Positions 9,842-21,624 are shown, numbered from the stretch's first letter. The stretch is DNA of 30,896 nucleotides from Funneliformis mosseae (GCA_910592005.1 CAJVPP010000507.1:1-30896); one strand, 5' to 3'. Numbers and translations are program-made. Notes: a model not told the origin generated them from the letters alone.

Positions 9842-12800
9842 TAATATAAATATTGCATTAAAGGATATTTGAGGCCAGTTCTGATCTGTTTATAACTACG
9901 CTATTTCCATCTGGCAGTCAGAAGATCCTAAAGATGGAAGAGAGCTATCTATATAAAATTAGAGAAAATTAGCATTAGTAAATTGCGATTTAAGATAATC
10001 TAATCTATTAATGGAGGTTTAATCAAAGGGGAGAATGTCTAAGTTAAGTAAGGTTTAGTTGGGTATTAGTAAGGAGAAGTTAGATTTGATAAAGTGACTT
10101 CACGAAGCATTAGATAAGAGAGGTTACACCATCATCCTTCATGAAATTTATGAAAAATTTTAATTATTGAATAATATGCTTTAGGTAGTTTAATAGCATA
10201 AAAACTATAACGTTATTATTGTTTATAAGGTATAAAAGCTGATTGATCAAAAAGATTACATCTAGTATAAGGAGCAATAGGTGTTTGATAGCAAGCAGAT
10301 TAGTTTGATAAATAGTGTTGCATATGTATGACAGTATCTTCGATTTTGACTACTTTGCCTATTATGAATATCATATATTAATTAGATCAAATTATAATAA
10401 AATTTGGATTGGTTGCTGATGCATTAAAATTGGTAGGTTAAGTGGGTGTTTTGATGAGTGATGTATGAGAAAGACAAGTGTTAGACAAAAGTCTATTCAA
10501 ATTATTGATTAAAAGCTATTATTTTAGCTATTTGAACTATTTAGTACTATGAAATACTGAATCATAAGCCATGTTTAAATCAAAGACAGTAAATAGGTTG
10601 TTGCCTTCTATTGTAGTGAGTTGATCGATGTATAAAATCAAAGTGATCGAAGTTTTAATATATTTTGCTAATATACCTTAGGGGAGAAATTGTAATATTG
10701 GAAGTGAGCCTCTCTCTATTTGTTTTAAGTAATAATCTCTGTCTAAACATTGTTGAAATTTAAACCTAATTTGTTTAGCAGCTGATAGGAAACCCGATCA
10801 CCAATCTTTAAAAAGCTTAGTCTCAGAATAAGGCTAATCAGATTAGAGAGATGTTGGCAACCATTCTAAAAGTTGAAGTTGTAAAATGCATAGGCATAAA
10901 GTTAATCTAAGAAGTGAAATATCATTTATTATCTTTAATAGATCTGATGTTTTAGCTTATATTTATTTATTGTAAAAGTATGCTAAATTATAATCAAAGG
11001 TTAAGTGTATAACTGAAGCAGATATAAATCTTAAAAGTTCTAATTTCTTTTTGAAAAATATTCTGAACGAGATTATGAGAGTATCACAAACTGAATGAGA
11101 GATAAACGTAAGTTTTGTCTTATATAATATTCGAGAGATAATGACAGTATTGAAGATAGCAACTATGTGTTTAGCAATGAGCTTTTTCTTGCTTAAAATG
11201 TTTTTTGTTTTGGTAAACTCATCAAAAATTTGTTTGATCATGAATTATTTGTTATTAAACAGAGATATCTAGATTCCTAAATATCTAGTAGATTTTTTGT
11301 GGTATAATAGTAACAGCCAAATGTTTTTGTCATTAAAGTTGAAGTTAACAGGAGAAGAATCTTTATCATTAATCATGAGAACTGATTTATTCCAGTTGAC
11401 CTGAATGCTGTTAAATGTGTAAAAAGAATCAGCTATATTTATTATATTTATAAGATTAGATCTGAAATCTGCCAACCAGAGTATGTTATTCATATATGCA
11501 AGAGCTAGAACATGATTTGAAAAGCTCTGTATATTATGCTTTGTAATATCTGTTCTTTAGTGAACGTGTTGTGTATAGCTGTGTACTGAATTTTGTACAA
11601 AACATAGAAGGGGGTTATAGTATATACACCATAAAATAGGAGATATAATTTCCTCTTAATTAATACCTGAGAGGACTAAATATGTATCAGAATTACAGTG
11701 CGCAGTAAAAACTTGATTAAAACAGGAAAGAAAGATTAAAATCAGAAATTTAATGAATGCTTCTAGGATTTGAAGATGGTCGAGAGCTCTGATTAACATA
11801 ATGATATTAACGTAATCATAAGTCTTTGACATATCTTGAAATAAAATTCAGATTATTGTGGTAAAATGAAGCGTTGTAATTAATGTTATCAAAGATGTGT
11901 ATTAGTTCAAAAGTGCTTCTACAAGGCAAACTAGCAAAGTTGTTTCCTTTAAGAATATTATTGGTAGACAAGATGTTTAAAAATTGACTATTGATTAGCT
12001 TTGTGAGAGCTTTATGTGGGCATTCAAGAAGCATAATAGAATGTGTATTGGTTAAATTATATTTTTAGGGTTTGGATTTAGGTATCAGATACACAAAAGC
12101 TAAGTTCCATCTACTAGATGCTATATTGAATGACAGACATCTGCAAATGATAATCCAAAGGCATTTTGATGCAAAGGGGCTGAGATGTTTTAACATTTTA
12201 TTAGATATCTTAGATGGTTCAAGAGCTTTTCCATCAAGGAGCGCCTTAATGATATTGTGCTATTTATCTTCTGAAGAGTTTGCATAATAGAGTTATATAT
12301 ATTAGGATCTATTGATTCATCTAGTGTATAAACCTGTTTCCAAACTTCTAGAAGAAATAGGTTAGAATATTGTGAGCCAACCACTTTTTAAAAATGTCTT
12401 GCTGTTTTATTTTGAATATCCTTAGATCTGTAAGGAGTTCTTTGTTAGAACTGTTATTATTTATACATCTATCCAATATGATAGTAATATGAGGACATTC
12501 TAATAATGAATTGAACATTGCTCTTTGATCATCTACTAAATTAGTATATCATCATTCAATAGCATCATTAATAGCTTTTATTTTGAGTTCAGCTTTATTC
12601 AGTTTGGCTAAAATGGATAGGATTTTACAAAGATCGATTAACAGAGAATGAACTATTTCAATATCTTGTACTGAAGGTTAACTGGTATCAAAAACTGTTA
12701 TAGCATATTTTGATGAGAATGTTTATATTTTTTTATACCAAGTGATCCATTTGAGGTTGACTATATTATCCGTGATGCATTTATTGTTTGATTTACAAAG

Positions 12801-13881
12801 TTGTTGAACTATTTTGATATGTTTATATATCAATTTGAGAATACGTGGTCTGAGATCTCTATTGTGATATGAAGTATGTTTGTTAGAGATTGTTTTAGTG
12901 GCAGCATCTATAGTTAATTTCTGTAGAAAATCTCAATAATAGTTCAAATGATGTATAATATGAATATTGTTTAATGACATAGAGTTAAGTCTTGTGTTTT
13001 TACATCATTGGTCGACTGAGATTTCAAAGGTAGACCAGTCATCTTTAGACATTTTGTTATATTGATAAACTAATTTTTTTATTGCTGAACGTTAAGTGAA
13101 GGAGGGGTTGATTGATGCTAATGAAATAGTGGCATGAATAATAGTATGATCTGACAAATCATTATCAATTTTGTCTACTACTTGGTCAATAAAGTCTGAA
13201 ACTAGTAAGGAATGAATAAAAATGTGATCAATTGTGAAACGTCTTATACTGGTATCTTATGTGATAAAATCATCCGCCAATTTTTGGTTTTTGATAAGGT
13301 CTAAATTGTTGATAAGATAAAGATTATCAAGTAAGGTGAAAAAAACTTTTGAATGTGAAGGGTTATATGTTCGTGATAGATCTGCATTAAAATCACCAAG
13401 GAGTATTGTGAGGTAATCCTTTTGTTAGGCATCATTTATGAGATCTAATGCTTTCTTATAAGTCTTATCACGTAATTTTTTGTCTGAACTGGAAACGTAA
13501 ATATTAATAATACGAAGTTTGCATTTATTTTTAAATTGAAAATCTATTAAAATAATGTGATGAAAAAAGAAAAAGTGGTGAAACACATGATCTACCAGGT
13601 GTTTTTAATAAGGAAGTCAATTTTGAACCCCATACTTTGAGCGGAAAGGTCTATATTAAAGAAAGGAACAAATTTATCTGAACAAATGGGTTTTAAAGAA
13701 TGAATATGAGATGAATTTTTGAAATTAGTTTTTTGTAAAGCGATAATATTTAAATATTGAATATTGTATATGTTAAAAAGGATTTGTTGTTTGTGTGAGA
13801 GTGTAAAAGAATGAATATTGTGTATTGCAATATTGAGAGTGAACAGAACTATATTATTTGTATTAAGTTGTATAATCATAA

Positions 13882-15838
13882 TTACTTAAAGAAGAGGTCT
13901 GAGGCAGAGACCTCTGTACTATCTTCTAAAGTGTTAACGGTACCAGATAGGTTAAGTTTAGAGATCAAGACTATGTGATCAGAATGAGTATTGTCTAAAA
14001 CTATGTTAGATACTGGCAATAGCTTTAAGGGTGATGGTAAGCTTTTTTACAGTGATTTTATGGTGTTTGCATAATTTGTCAGTTTCTGCATAAGTAATCC
14101 AATGTGTTTTCTTGTTCAACAACTCGAGAGTCTGAAGTGTCAACTTTTGGTTCATATATGGTATCTATTTTATTGCACCTTCTGCTTTGACCACTTCATT
14201 GAGTTCAGCAGCTTTTTTTGATGTGAGCGTGAAAATATTCAGGTGCTTTTCCATTTCATTAAGATGATGCAATATGACTAGTATCTCTGTGATTACATCA
14301 AGTTTGTTTAAAATTCTTTGTGTGTCTGTTAATTTTATTGCAGAAGTTTAGTATCTCTATATGAGGCATCTTCCTTATCTATTTGTTCTGATCACGATTT
14401 TTGCGCATAGATAGATTTATTGAGAGAAGCCTATTTTAGTACACTAGTATTATTCGTTACTGTTAAGTTGCTTTTACAGAAGTTTTGGCATTTTTGGTTT
14501 TATTAGCAAATAATCGGAAATTATTAGGATTAAACATTGAATTCTTGTCTTATATAAAAGTGACTTTAGGCTGTAACGCAGGAGCAGAGTAGTTTTTGAA
14601 TGCGCAGGTTTGAAATGTTAGTAGAGATTCTATGTTTACTTGTCTTTCAGACTAGGATATTTGTGTCTACAATTACGAGAATCATGTCTAGGGATTGAAC
14701 AATATGCACAAAGGTTAGTATTAGGCTCAGTCTAAATAAGTTTTCTATTGTCAAATTCGATAGGATTGCTATTTTTTGCTACTTCAAGGTTTTCTTTGTT
14801 ATGAAAATGAATGAATGCATATTGTAAGTTTTTATAGTTGGATCTGGCTTTAGGATCATCCAGGTAATGGCATTAATGGTCTTTCCAATGGGTTCTAGTT
14901 CTCTTCTTAAAATATCTTTGAACAGGTTCGTAAGTTTTAATGTAAATTGAAAATGCACTTTGATTTTATCAAGTGTTAGAGAACAATGTAGACTCTAACT
15001 ATGTCTTTCAATATGAAGAGGCTAGCATTAGAATTAAAGAATGATAAATCTGTCTTTGGTGCATATGAAATGGTGGCCTGCTATCAAAGATTTTTTGTTA
15101 ATATTGAACATTTAATGATCATATCAAATCAGGTAAATGTAGATCTGATGATCTGTTCAGATATAGAGATTAAAATTTCTGTGACTTTGATTAACATATT
15201 CAGGTTGACCTTAAATGGGATAGGTGCAGTAAGGAGTTTGAACAAGATAGATTTCATATTAGGAATTTTGACAGCTATAGCACAGTTTGCATTATCTCAT
15301 GTCATGAATCCTAATCAGATTATTTTTAATGTTCTATTTTCAGAGTCTTGTTTTATGGATATACCAATGAACAAAAGATAGGCTACATCATTGAAAAGTT
15401 CACAGGCTTTGTTAGTTTTTTCTCAAAAAGATTTGTTGAGAAGAAAAGTTTTAGCGACGCAGTAAACATAGAAAGTAGTCGCATCTCAGACTCTTTCAAA
15501 GTGATAGTGTTTTTGTTAATATCTTTGTTGTTTAATAAATTTTTAAATGCGTTGAAGGCTTGATCTTCATCCATGATGTTGTCAGCACTAAGGACCAATG
15601 TTTCACTATTCTTTAGTTTCTGAATAGATAAAATATTTGTATTGGAGATTTCTTGTGCATCTTTATATTTAGGAAACTACTGGTCTTTACTATATGCAAA
15701 AGGTTTTTTATCTTCAGCAAGGATTGCAGAGACTTGTTGGTCGACACTCATGTCGCTAGCTAAAAGAATATCAGTTGTATCAACTGCTGTTGAGGAGCTC
15801 ACTGGAGTTTTATTTTTTTGGTTGAATCTGTCAATCAT
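13882..15838 (-). pseudogene. LINE 1 ORF1 (RNA-binding, gag-like protein), broken
   Basis: ATG at 15836-15838 (MIDRFNQKNK) opens a frame readable for about 145 codons with one TAG at 15677-15679 (DQ-stop-FPKYK). A frameshift follows near 15380, at MM. The middle is degraded. Near 14830-14740 an RRM-like strand (NLQYAFIHFHNKENLEVAK) leads into a knuckle CAYCSIPRHDSRNC (14669-14710), C-x2-C-x4-H-x4-C, preceded by a TAG at 14732-14734. A possible helical stretch (about 14330-14050) precedes the C-terminus, which ends NTLEDSTEVSASDLFFK and a TAA at 13882-13884. ORF1 products of this kind bind element RNA. The plus-strand open frame at 15001-15381 is antisense to this gene. Confidence 0.7.
14669..14710 (-). 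other. CCHC zinc knuckle in LINE 1 ORF1
   Basis: The minus strand encodes CAYCSIPRHDSRNC, the exact C-x2-C-x4-H-x4-C spacing of retroviral-type zinc knuckles, which bind single-stranded nucleic acid. It has survived although the flanking frame contains stops. Confidence 0.8.
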
Positions 15839-16168
15839 AATTTTCTTTTGGGAGTTCTTCTTTATTTTTTATAGGAGAGCTAGGGTAGCTTCGCAAGTTG
15901 CAGTTATTTTTTTGTGAAAAATTTTGATTTTTTTCTTTTCTCATTTTTTGTGATATTGGAGAAAGAGAAGAAAAGTTTTTTTGAAAGGCCTATAAATGCC
16001 TATTAAAATCTTCTTAAAATAATTTCATCATACCCTTTTCTATATTTTTAATATAGTTTTGACAGTTTTGGCTTTCGTTGTATCAAATAGGTTTCGTCGT
16101 ATCCCTTATTATGATTTTAATATAGTTTCATCTAAGTTTTGACTGTTATTAAAAGGTTTCGTCCCTTA
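15839..16168 (-). promoter_or_regulatory. LINE 1 5' leader with repeated units
   Basis: On the minus strand, three related blocks each begin AAGGG followed by a GAAAcc/GAAAtt core: near 16168-16155, 16107-16090 and 16038-16020, spaced 61 and 69 bp. The first two blocks are followed by CAAAACT and ACTATATTAAAA motifs. Tandem monomers upstream of ORF1 act as internal promoters in some LINEs, such as mouse L1; that role here is inferred. Confidence 0.5.
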
Positions 16169-16169
16169 T

Positions 16170-17815
16170 CTATAGAAGGGCTGTATAATATGATCTGCAA
16201 TTGATTCTGATAAGTGAGACAGTTGTGTATGGTATTCAATACGAGGTATAATGATAACATTAAATATATATATGAATTGCTTATCTGTTAATTTTTTTGA
16301 AGAAATGATAGCAATCATGGACTTGACGTCCTGGATGACTTGTTTGGTGATAAACTATTTATTGCATTTTAGTGAGATCTAGACCCCTAAATATCTTATA
16401 GAATTTTTAGGACTAGTAGCAGTAATTATGTATATAGAGCTATTTACATATATTTGGAGGGTATAAATCTTATTAGTATTTATTAACAGATCTGATTTAA
16501 ACCAGTTTACTTTAATACTATTAAGGTCATAAAAGCTGTTAGCAATGTCGATAATTCTGTTAAGTTCTGGTTTAGATTTAGCGATCTACAGTATATCATC
16601 TATATATGCTAATATAGCTGTTTTGCATGACAATTCATTGAAGGAATTGAGACACACGTTAGGTTTCCATTTTGTTGATATAGAATAGCCAAGGTCAGAA
16701 TTCTGCATCTTACATAAGAGGGGGTCATAATAAATATATCACAGGAGTGGTAAAATAATTTCACCTTGATCAATACTCAAAAACACTTTATATGTGTCCA
16801 TAAGCCTATAAAAGGTAAAGACTTAGTTCTTTTTATACACGAACATATTTAAAATAAAATAAATAAAACCTTTGAAAAGCTTTAAACATTCTAATACTTT
16901 AACTATCATAAAAATATTGACATAGTCGTAAGCTTTTAACATGTCTTATAAAAGGATTCATAACTTTTTTTTGTTAGAAAGGACGTCATTTTTTATATTA
17001 TCAAGGATATGCAAGGGTTCAAAAATAGAGTAAAAAGGAAGTCCTGCAAAATTATATCTTTTGAGAATGTTATATTGAATAAAAACAATTGAGAGTTATG
17101 TATTAAAAAGTTTAATAAGAGTTTTCCTTAGACATTCTAACAAGGTAATTGGTCTCATATTGTTGAGGTCAAATTTTCAAGGTTTAGGTTTCAGAATTAG
17201 GTAGACATATACCAAATTCCATCGATGTGAAAGTACTGAGATCGACATACAACTACATATTATATGCCAGAAGATCTTCTTAGCTAAGGAGTCTAGATGT
17301 TTAAGCATTTTGTTTAAAATCTTAGATGGGTTGGATGCTTTACCATTAGCAAGGAAATTAACAATTGAGTACCATTCATCAGCTGAGGATGATGACATCA
17401 AATTATTATATATTTCAGAATTAATATTATCTAATAGACTATATGATTGAAGCTATTCTTTAGGGATAGTTTTTAGTTTATAAGTGATGCTTGCTGCTCT
17501 TTAGAAATAATTATTGACTGTCTGTTTAACTAAAATTTCATCAATAAGAAGTTCCTTAGCATTCTGTGATAAACATCTATCTAGTATGATAGTCTTTCTC
17601 AAATGATTTAATGCTGAATCAAATATTTTTTTGGAGTTATTGATATAAGCATTTAAACACTAATCCAGATATTTCTGTATAGAGGCAAGTTTGTAATCTT
17701 TCTCGTGAAGTTTGGTTTTGCATAAGAATACTTTGAGCAAAAGATTCGTATCAGAAAGGAAGAGGTTGACAAAATTAAATAGTAGTTTAGCTGTAGATAC
17801 GCTGTAATAAATATA
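16170..17815 (-). pseudogene. LINE 2: reverse-transcriptase fragment, truncated at both ends
   Basis: On the minus strand the RT domain reads from ADEWYSIVNFLANGKASNPSKI and WNLVYVYLILKPKP (17177-17401) through FAGLPF, SIDQGEIILPLL, and LAYIDDIL with an intact YIDD box (16592-16606), to INTNKIY and IRYLGV, then to ITKQVIQDVKSMIAIISS and PRIEYHTQLSHL near 16220. In-frame stops sit at 16739-16741 (TGA), 16586-16588 and 16379-16381 (TAG), all in one frame and where Trp is expected, plus a TAG upstream near 17452. The domain stops abruptly at the LINE 1 leader (about 16168) and, on the 5' side, at the Tc1/mariner element at 17816. It is related to LINE 1 but is a separate copy. Confidence 0.8.
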
Positions 17816-19126
17816 CAATCCCTGGCGAAAAGAATGGCGGTGAAAGATCGCATTTATTTAGGCTGCAGTTTTACCACTTTCTGGATTTAGGCATTTGTTT
17901 ATATGCCCAAATTAGACATTGGAACCTGAATTAAAAAGGTAAGTTAAAAAAATAAGGTTTGTTATTTATTTTTATTTTGATTTCCTTTCTGAAACTATAC
18001 CAAGCTCTTTAAAAATACAAAGAAATTCTGTTAAGTCACTTTGGGACCAAAAAGTGCGTAATGTAAAGGAAATTTTTAATTGATTGTGCATTTCTTTACG
18101 CACATGTGAATGATATGTCAGTTTACTAAATAAAACTGGCAAAATTTCTATTGGTCACTCTTTTGGCCATCCAAGAAAATTGGCTTCAAATCAACGCCAC
18201 CATATTGGAAAAATTCTGCAACATAATCATTTTACTACAGCAGGCGAAATTAAGGCAAAATTGGAAGAAAAAGATCCTAACCTTGATATCAGTAAACATA
18301 CGATACGTCGTGAGCTTAACAATCTTGAATATGTTTTTGTTCTTCCAAGAAAGATTCCTCTCTTGATCCAAAAAGTGAAGGAATTTTGTTTGTCTTAAGC
18401 ACGTGATCATTTGTGATACAACTGAAAAAAGTTGTTTTTTTGATGAAATAACACTTCAGATGTTTAGAAATATCATGTATGCATGGTCTCATAATGCAGA
18501 ACCAATTGCCTTTATGGTAAAGCACCTATTTAAAGTTCATGTTTGGGCAGCGATTAGTGCTAAAAGAAAAATCAGCATTCATTTGTTTACTGAAAATTTG
18601 GATTGTCATTTGTATCGAAAAATCTTAGATGACCATCTGTATAATAACGCGGATATATTATACAGATGTGACTGGATTTTCCAACAAGATAATGACCTAA
18701 AACACATCTCACACGATGTTCAAGGGAACTTGAAAAAACATCTTTCAGGACGAGTTCTTTCTTGGCCTTCATACAGCCTAGACTTGAACCCTATTGAAAA
18801 TATATAGGCTGTATTAAAGGGAAAGGTGAAGAAAAAGAGCAAGTATTTAGTAGTAAAAATAAACATTACCTGTGATGTATTCCTTAATACAATCCGGCAG
18901 GAATGAGACAATCTTGATGATGCTATATTACTTCAGTGCATTGAGAGCATGCCAAGCCAGGTTAAAGCATGTATCAATACAGAAGGAAGATACACCAAAT
19001 ATTAATTAATAATATAAAAGTTGTCATTAGTATTGTTTTTATAAATAATAAAAAAAAATATACATTAAAATAAAGTTTGTACATACCGTCGAAATATGTT
19101 TCTGCCATTCTTTTAACCGGAGACTG
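17816..19126 (+). mobile_element. Tc1/mariner-type transposon 2 with TIRs and TA duplication
   Basis: The left end reads CAATCCCTGGCGAAAAGAAT and the reverse complement of the right end reads CAGTCTCCGGTTAAAAGAAT; about 21 of the first 30 positions match. TA dinucleotides flank both ends (17814-17815 and 19127-19128), the target duplication of this superfamily. Length 1311 bp and a single internal plus-strand transposase fit. It cut the LINE 2 fragment. Confidence 0.8.
18043..19004 (+). pseudogene. Tc1/mariner transposase 2, DD34E type, broken
   Basis: The N-terminal helix-turn-helix part is readable to about 18398 (FGHPRKLASNQ, FTTAGEIKAKLEEKDPNLD, ISKHTIRREL, PRKIPLL). A stop and frameshift near 18398 separate it from the catalytic part at 18403-18807: FFDEITLQMFRN (first Asp), VKHLFKVHVWAAIS, FQQDNDLKH (second Asp) and SLDLNPIENI (final Glu). 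A TAG at 18805-18807 replaces the Trp normally following this motif. The frame continues past it, with further stops, to CIESMPSQVKACINTEGRYTKY and a stop near 19004. All three catalytic acids remain, unlike transposon 1, but frame breaks make it inactive. Confidence 0.85.
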
Positions 19127-19182
19127 TATAAGTATGGAACTAAGTAGAATCTATTAAATTAAAAACTGCTAGATAAAAACTG

Positions 19183-19602
19183 AAATATTTTCAGAATGTA
19201 ATAATGAAGATAATGATAAGAAAAAGATCAACAAAATTTGGAAAGTATAGTAAATAAATTACTATTGATGATCTTTTATTTATAGATGATTATATAAATG
19301 CTGACAAATTAAATAGCAATGATATTTTTCTATTAGACAATAAAATTGTTGAAATAGTAAGACTAAATTCAGATATAGAAGATAATTTATAAAATAAAGA
19401 AGAAATTATTTTTCATATCTTTATAACAGAAGCGTTAATTAATATGAAAAATCTTATTAATTTACATAATTTTAAACCTGAAAATTTTGATGTAATTAAT
19501 GAAGAATTAAAAGTTTTAAAGATTATTAGGCATAAGGTATTAAGATATAAATCAGAATCTTTAACACAATTAAATATAGATGAATTTATTAATTTTAATT
19601 AA
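19183..19602 (+). pseudogene. Probable C-terminal remnant of a pogo/Tigger-like transposase
   Basis: One frame is open to 19602 apart from two TAA codons. It reads ITIDDLLFIDDYINADKL, then NSNDIFLLDNKIVEIV, IFITEALINMKNLI and FKPENFDVINEELKVLK, ending LTQLNIDEF. An acidic spacer, a DxxIVxxV-type helix, a paired-helix segment and a short final D-F tail are typical of the region after the DDE domain in pogo/Tigger (CENP-B-like) transposases. No catalytic domain was found upstream, where transposon 2 lies. The assignment is from layout and resemblance only. Confidence 0.45.
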
Positions 19603-21011
19603 TATTATAATTGATATTATTTTTTAAATAATAATTTTTTTTGTTTTTATAATTAATATAATAATGAATAATTAATTAAATAAATATAATATAATAAAAT
19701 ATGAATCTGATAATAAAACAAAATAATGTAACAAAGTGCAAATTCAATAAATAATATAATAAATCACGAATTTAATAAATGTAATGAATATAATAAGTTG
19801 TGAATCTAATAAATTAATATTGATATAAGTAAATTATAATTTAAATTTAAAAAAGAAAAAAGAAATAAACTGGTATCAAAAATAGCAAAAAATTATTCAT
19901 AATATTAAAAAACTTTGATTTATTAAAATTCTTATTTATTTTTGCTATTCTAAGTTATTTAACACCTTCTTTTATTCTATTATAACTATATAAAACAAAT
20001 AAAATACAAGTTAGCAGATTAATGTTATCTTTAAAACTTTTTTTATAATCTTAACATGTTGAAAGATAAAATTGAATTTAAATATTAACATATAGCTCTA
20101 GCAATTTTTATGAATTCCATATTTCAACATTACATAAATAGATTATCTTATACTATAACAAATTTTACAATATACTGAAATACTATACTTTTTTCTATTT
20201 AAATCAGTATATAAAAAAACTTATTGTTTCAAACTCTTAATATAATGATCTAATATTACTGAAACAGATGATTCATTATAAAGAGTTCTGACTGTATTTT
20301 AATTTTTTAATTATCATTCTATAATTTTTTATAAAAAGTTTTTAGGAAAATAAAATTTTAAAGATCTTTTTATTAAAATTGAAATATTTATTTTTTATTA
20401 ATCTTATTATATAATAACTTTAATTAATTATACTTTAACTTAATATAAAAATGAATAATTAGCATTTAAATATTTATATAGTAAATATAAAAGGCAAATT
20501 TAAAAGTAATGTATATGATTAATATACTATTTAGAAAATGATTAATAAGATTTAATATTTTATAAAATAATAGCTGATTGAATTACTATATAATTTATTA
20601 CATAATATTATAATTATTAATAATTTTAATATTAAAATTAAATATTATAAAAGGTTTAAGTAATCTAATTTTAAAATAATATTTTATTTAACTTATTAAA
20701 TTAATATTAAAAGAAATATTTTATAAATATTAAAGTAATGTTGACCAATTTTTATTAAAATTAAAAATAAATATTTTGATATAATACAAATGATTTTCTT
20801 ATAAATATTTGCTAAAAAAAAGTAATTATAATATATTATTACATTAAAATAAATAAAGTTAAATATTGAATAAATTTATATCAAAATTTTAATTAATTTA
20901 ATTATATTTATAATTAAATTTATTTTTAAATTTTTAAAAAATAAAATTATTAAAAAATATATTTAAAATATTAGAAATAATTATTTAAAATAATAAAAAA
21001 ATCTTTGATAT

Positions 21012-21624
21012 TGTTAACGTGTAATTCTTGTGAACTACGACTGTTAGATGGGATGTTGAGTGATTTATTCTTTTTAATTGAGCAGTAATCTTTCAATAAT
21101 TTACAAGCTTTAACTCAGATGATTTATCAAAGTATTTATATTATCGTAATAAATTACGATTCAATGGATTACCAGTAGTGTATATTTGTAAATATTGTGT
21201 TTATTTACGAGTAAAATAATAATAAAGAGGAAGAAAAAAAAGAAAAATAAAAGAAAATAAAGAATAAAAATAAGAAAGAAAAAAGAAACGAAATACTAAA
21301 ACTAAAAAGTGACACGATAGGCCTGTTGCCTCTAAAACCACTAAAACTATCTTATCCAATTCTTATCTGTCTCTCTTTTTTGCATAAACTAAAAGCTACC
21401 TATTTATATAAAATAACTTACATAGAAAGATATAACTAACATGTTTAATATATCAACTATGTCTAATATGTCAACTATATCTAATATATCAACTATGTCA
21501 ACTATGTCTAATATGTTAACTATATTACATATATTACATATGTCTGACATGTCATATATGTCAGTTATGTCAAATCAGTTGATCTTCTGCGCTATATAAG
21601 TTGCATCACATCTATCCGTTTACA
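21012..21624. mobile_element. Possible solo LTR, about 613 bp
   Basis: This block stands out from its surroundings by higher G+C and mixed sequence. It begins TGTTAAC and ends GTTTACA, an imperfect inverted pair with the TG..CA ends of LTRs, and is flanked by ATAT on both sides (21008-21011 and 21625-21628). A TATATAAG element lies at 21593-21600, near the right end. No retrotransposon coding region adjoins it. In such AT-rich DNA the 4-bp match and TG..CA ends could arise by chance. Confidence 0.35.
21440..21572 (+). repeat. Degenerate minisatellite, units of ATGTCAACT / ATGTCTAAT
   Basis: Alternating 9-mers such as ATGTCTAAT and ATGTCAACT, with variants ATATCTAAT and ATATCAACT, form 15- to 18-bp higher-order units for about 130 bp. 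The array lies inside the possible solo LTR. Confidence 0.8.

Larger units (their letters stand above)
7350..13879 (-). pseudogene. LINE 1 ORF2: endonuclease / reverse transcriptase / RNase H polyprotein remains
   Basis: The frame opens with ATG at 13877-13879, two bases after the ORF1 stop. The endonuclease domain runs to about 13100: IIALQKTNF (13724-13738 region; the usual catalytic Glu reads Lys), GDFNA (13383-13397) and SDHTII (13146-13154 region). Reverse transcriptase follows at about 12700-10960: LLECPHKALTKLI, NNFASLPCRSTFELIHI, a GIN-stop-EEIISPILW segment near 11655, and AYMNNI at 11482-11499 where the YxDD box would be. A thumb-like DQLTTIEGNNLFT segment lies near 10600. RNase H remains (IKIYTESQASIAL, VKAHKSDQFN) are at 8223-8606, with an upstream piece near 9870-9960 beyond the Tc1 insertion. 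The C-terminal region has CFYC-N8-H-x3-C at 7838-7888, then a long readable tail to about 7440. Stops and frameshifts are numerous. Confidence 0.8.
7350..16168 (-). mobile_element. LINE 1: near full-length two-ORF non-LTR retrotransposon, decayed
   Basis: All parts of an RNase H-bearing non-LTR retrotransposon occur in order on the minus strand: a 5' leader with repeated units (about 15839-16168), ORF1 with a CCHC knuckle (15838-13882), and ORF2 with apurinic-type endonuclease, reverse transcriptase, thumb, RNase H and a C-terminal CCHC finger (13879 to about 7350). The ORF1 stop and ORF2 ATG are separated by only two bases. A Tc1/mariner copy (8641-9841) sits inside the RNase H. Many nonsense changes and altered catalytic residues show it is dead. 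The 3' border is approximate. Its 5' end abuts another LINE fragment at about 16170, suggesting insertion into it or rearrangement. Confidence 0.8.

Noticed and set aside
15001..15381. Plus-strand open frame of 126 codons
   Set aside because: It is antisense to the degraded LINE 1 ORF1; its residues show no family pattern, while the minus strand reads as ORF1.
18053..18105. Hairpin-like gtgcgtaa...ttacgcac near the Tc1 transposase start
   Set aside because: It overlaps the decayed helix-turn-helix coding region and has too short a stem to call a separate feature.
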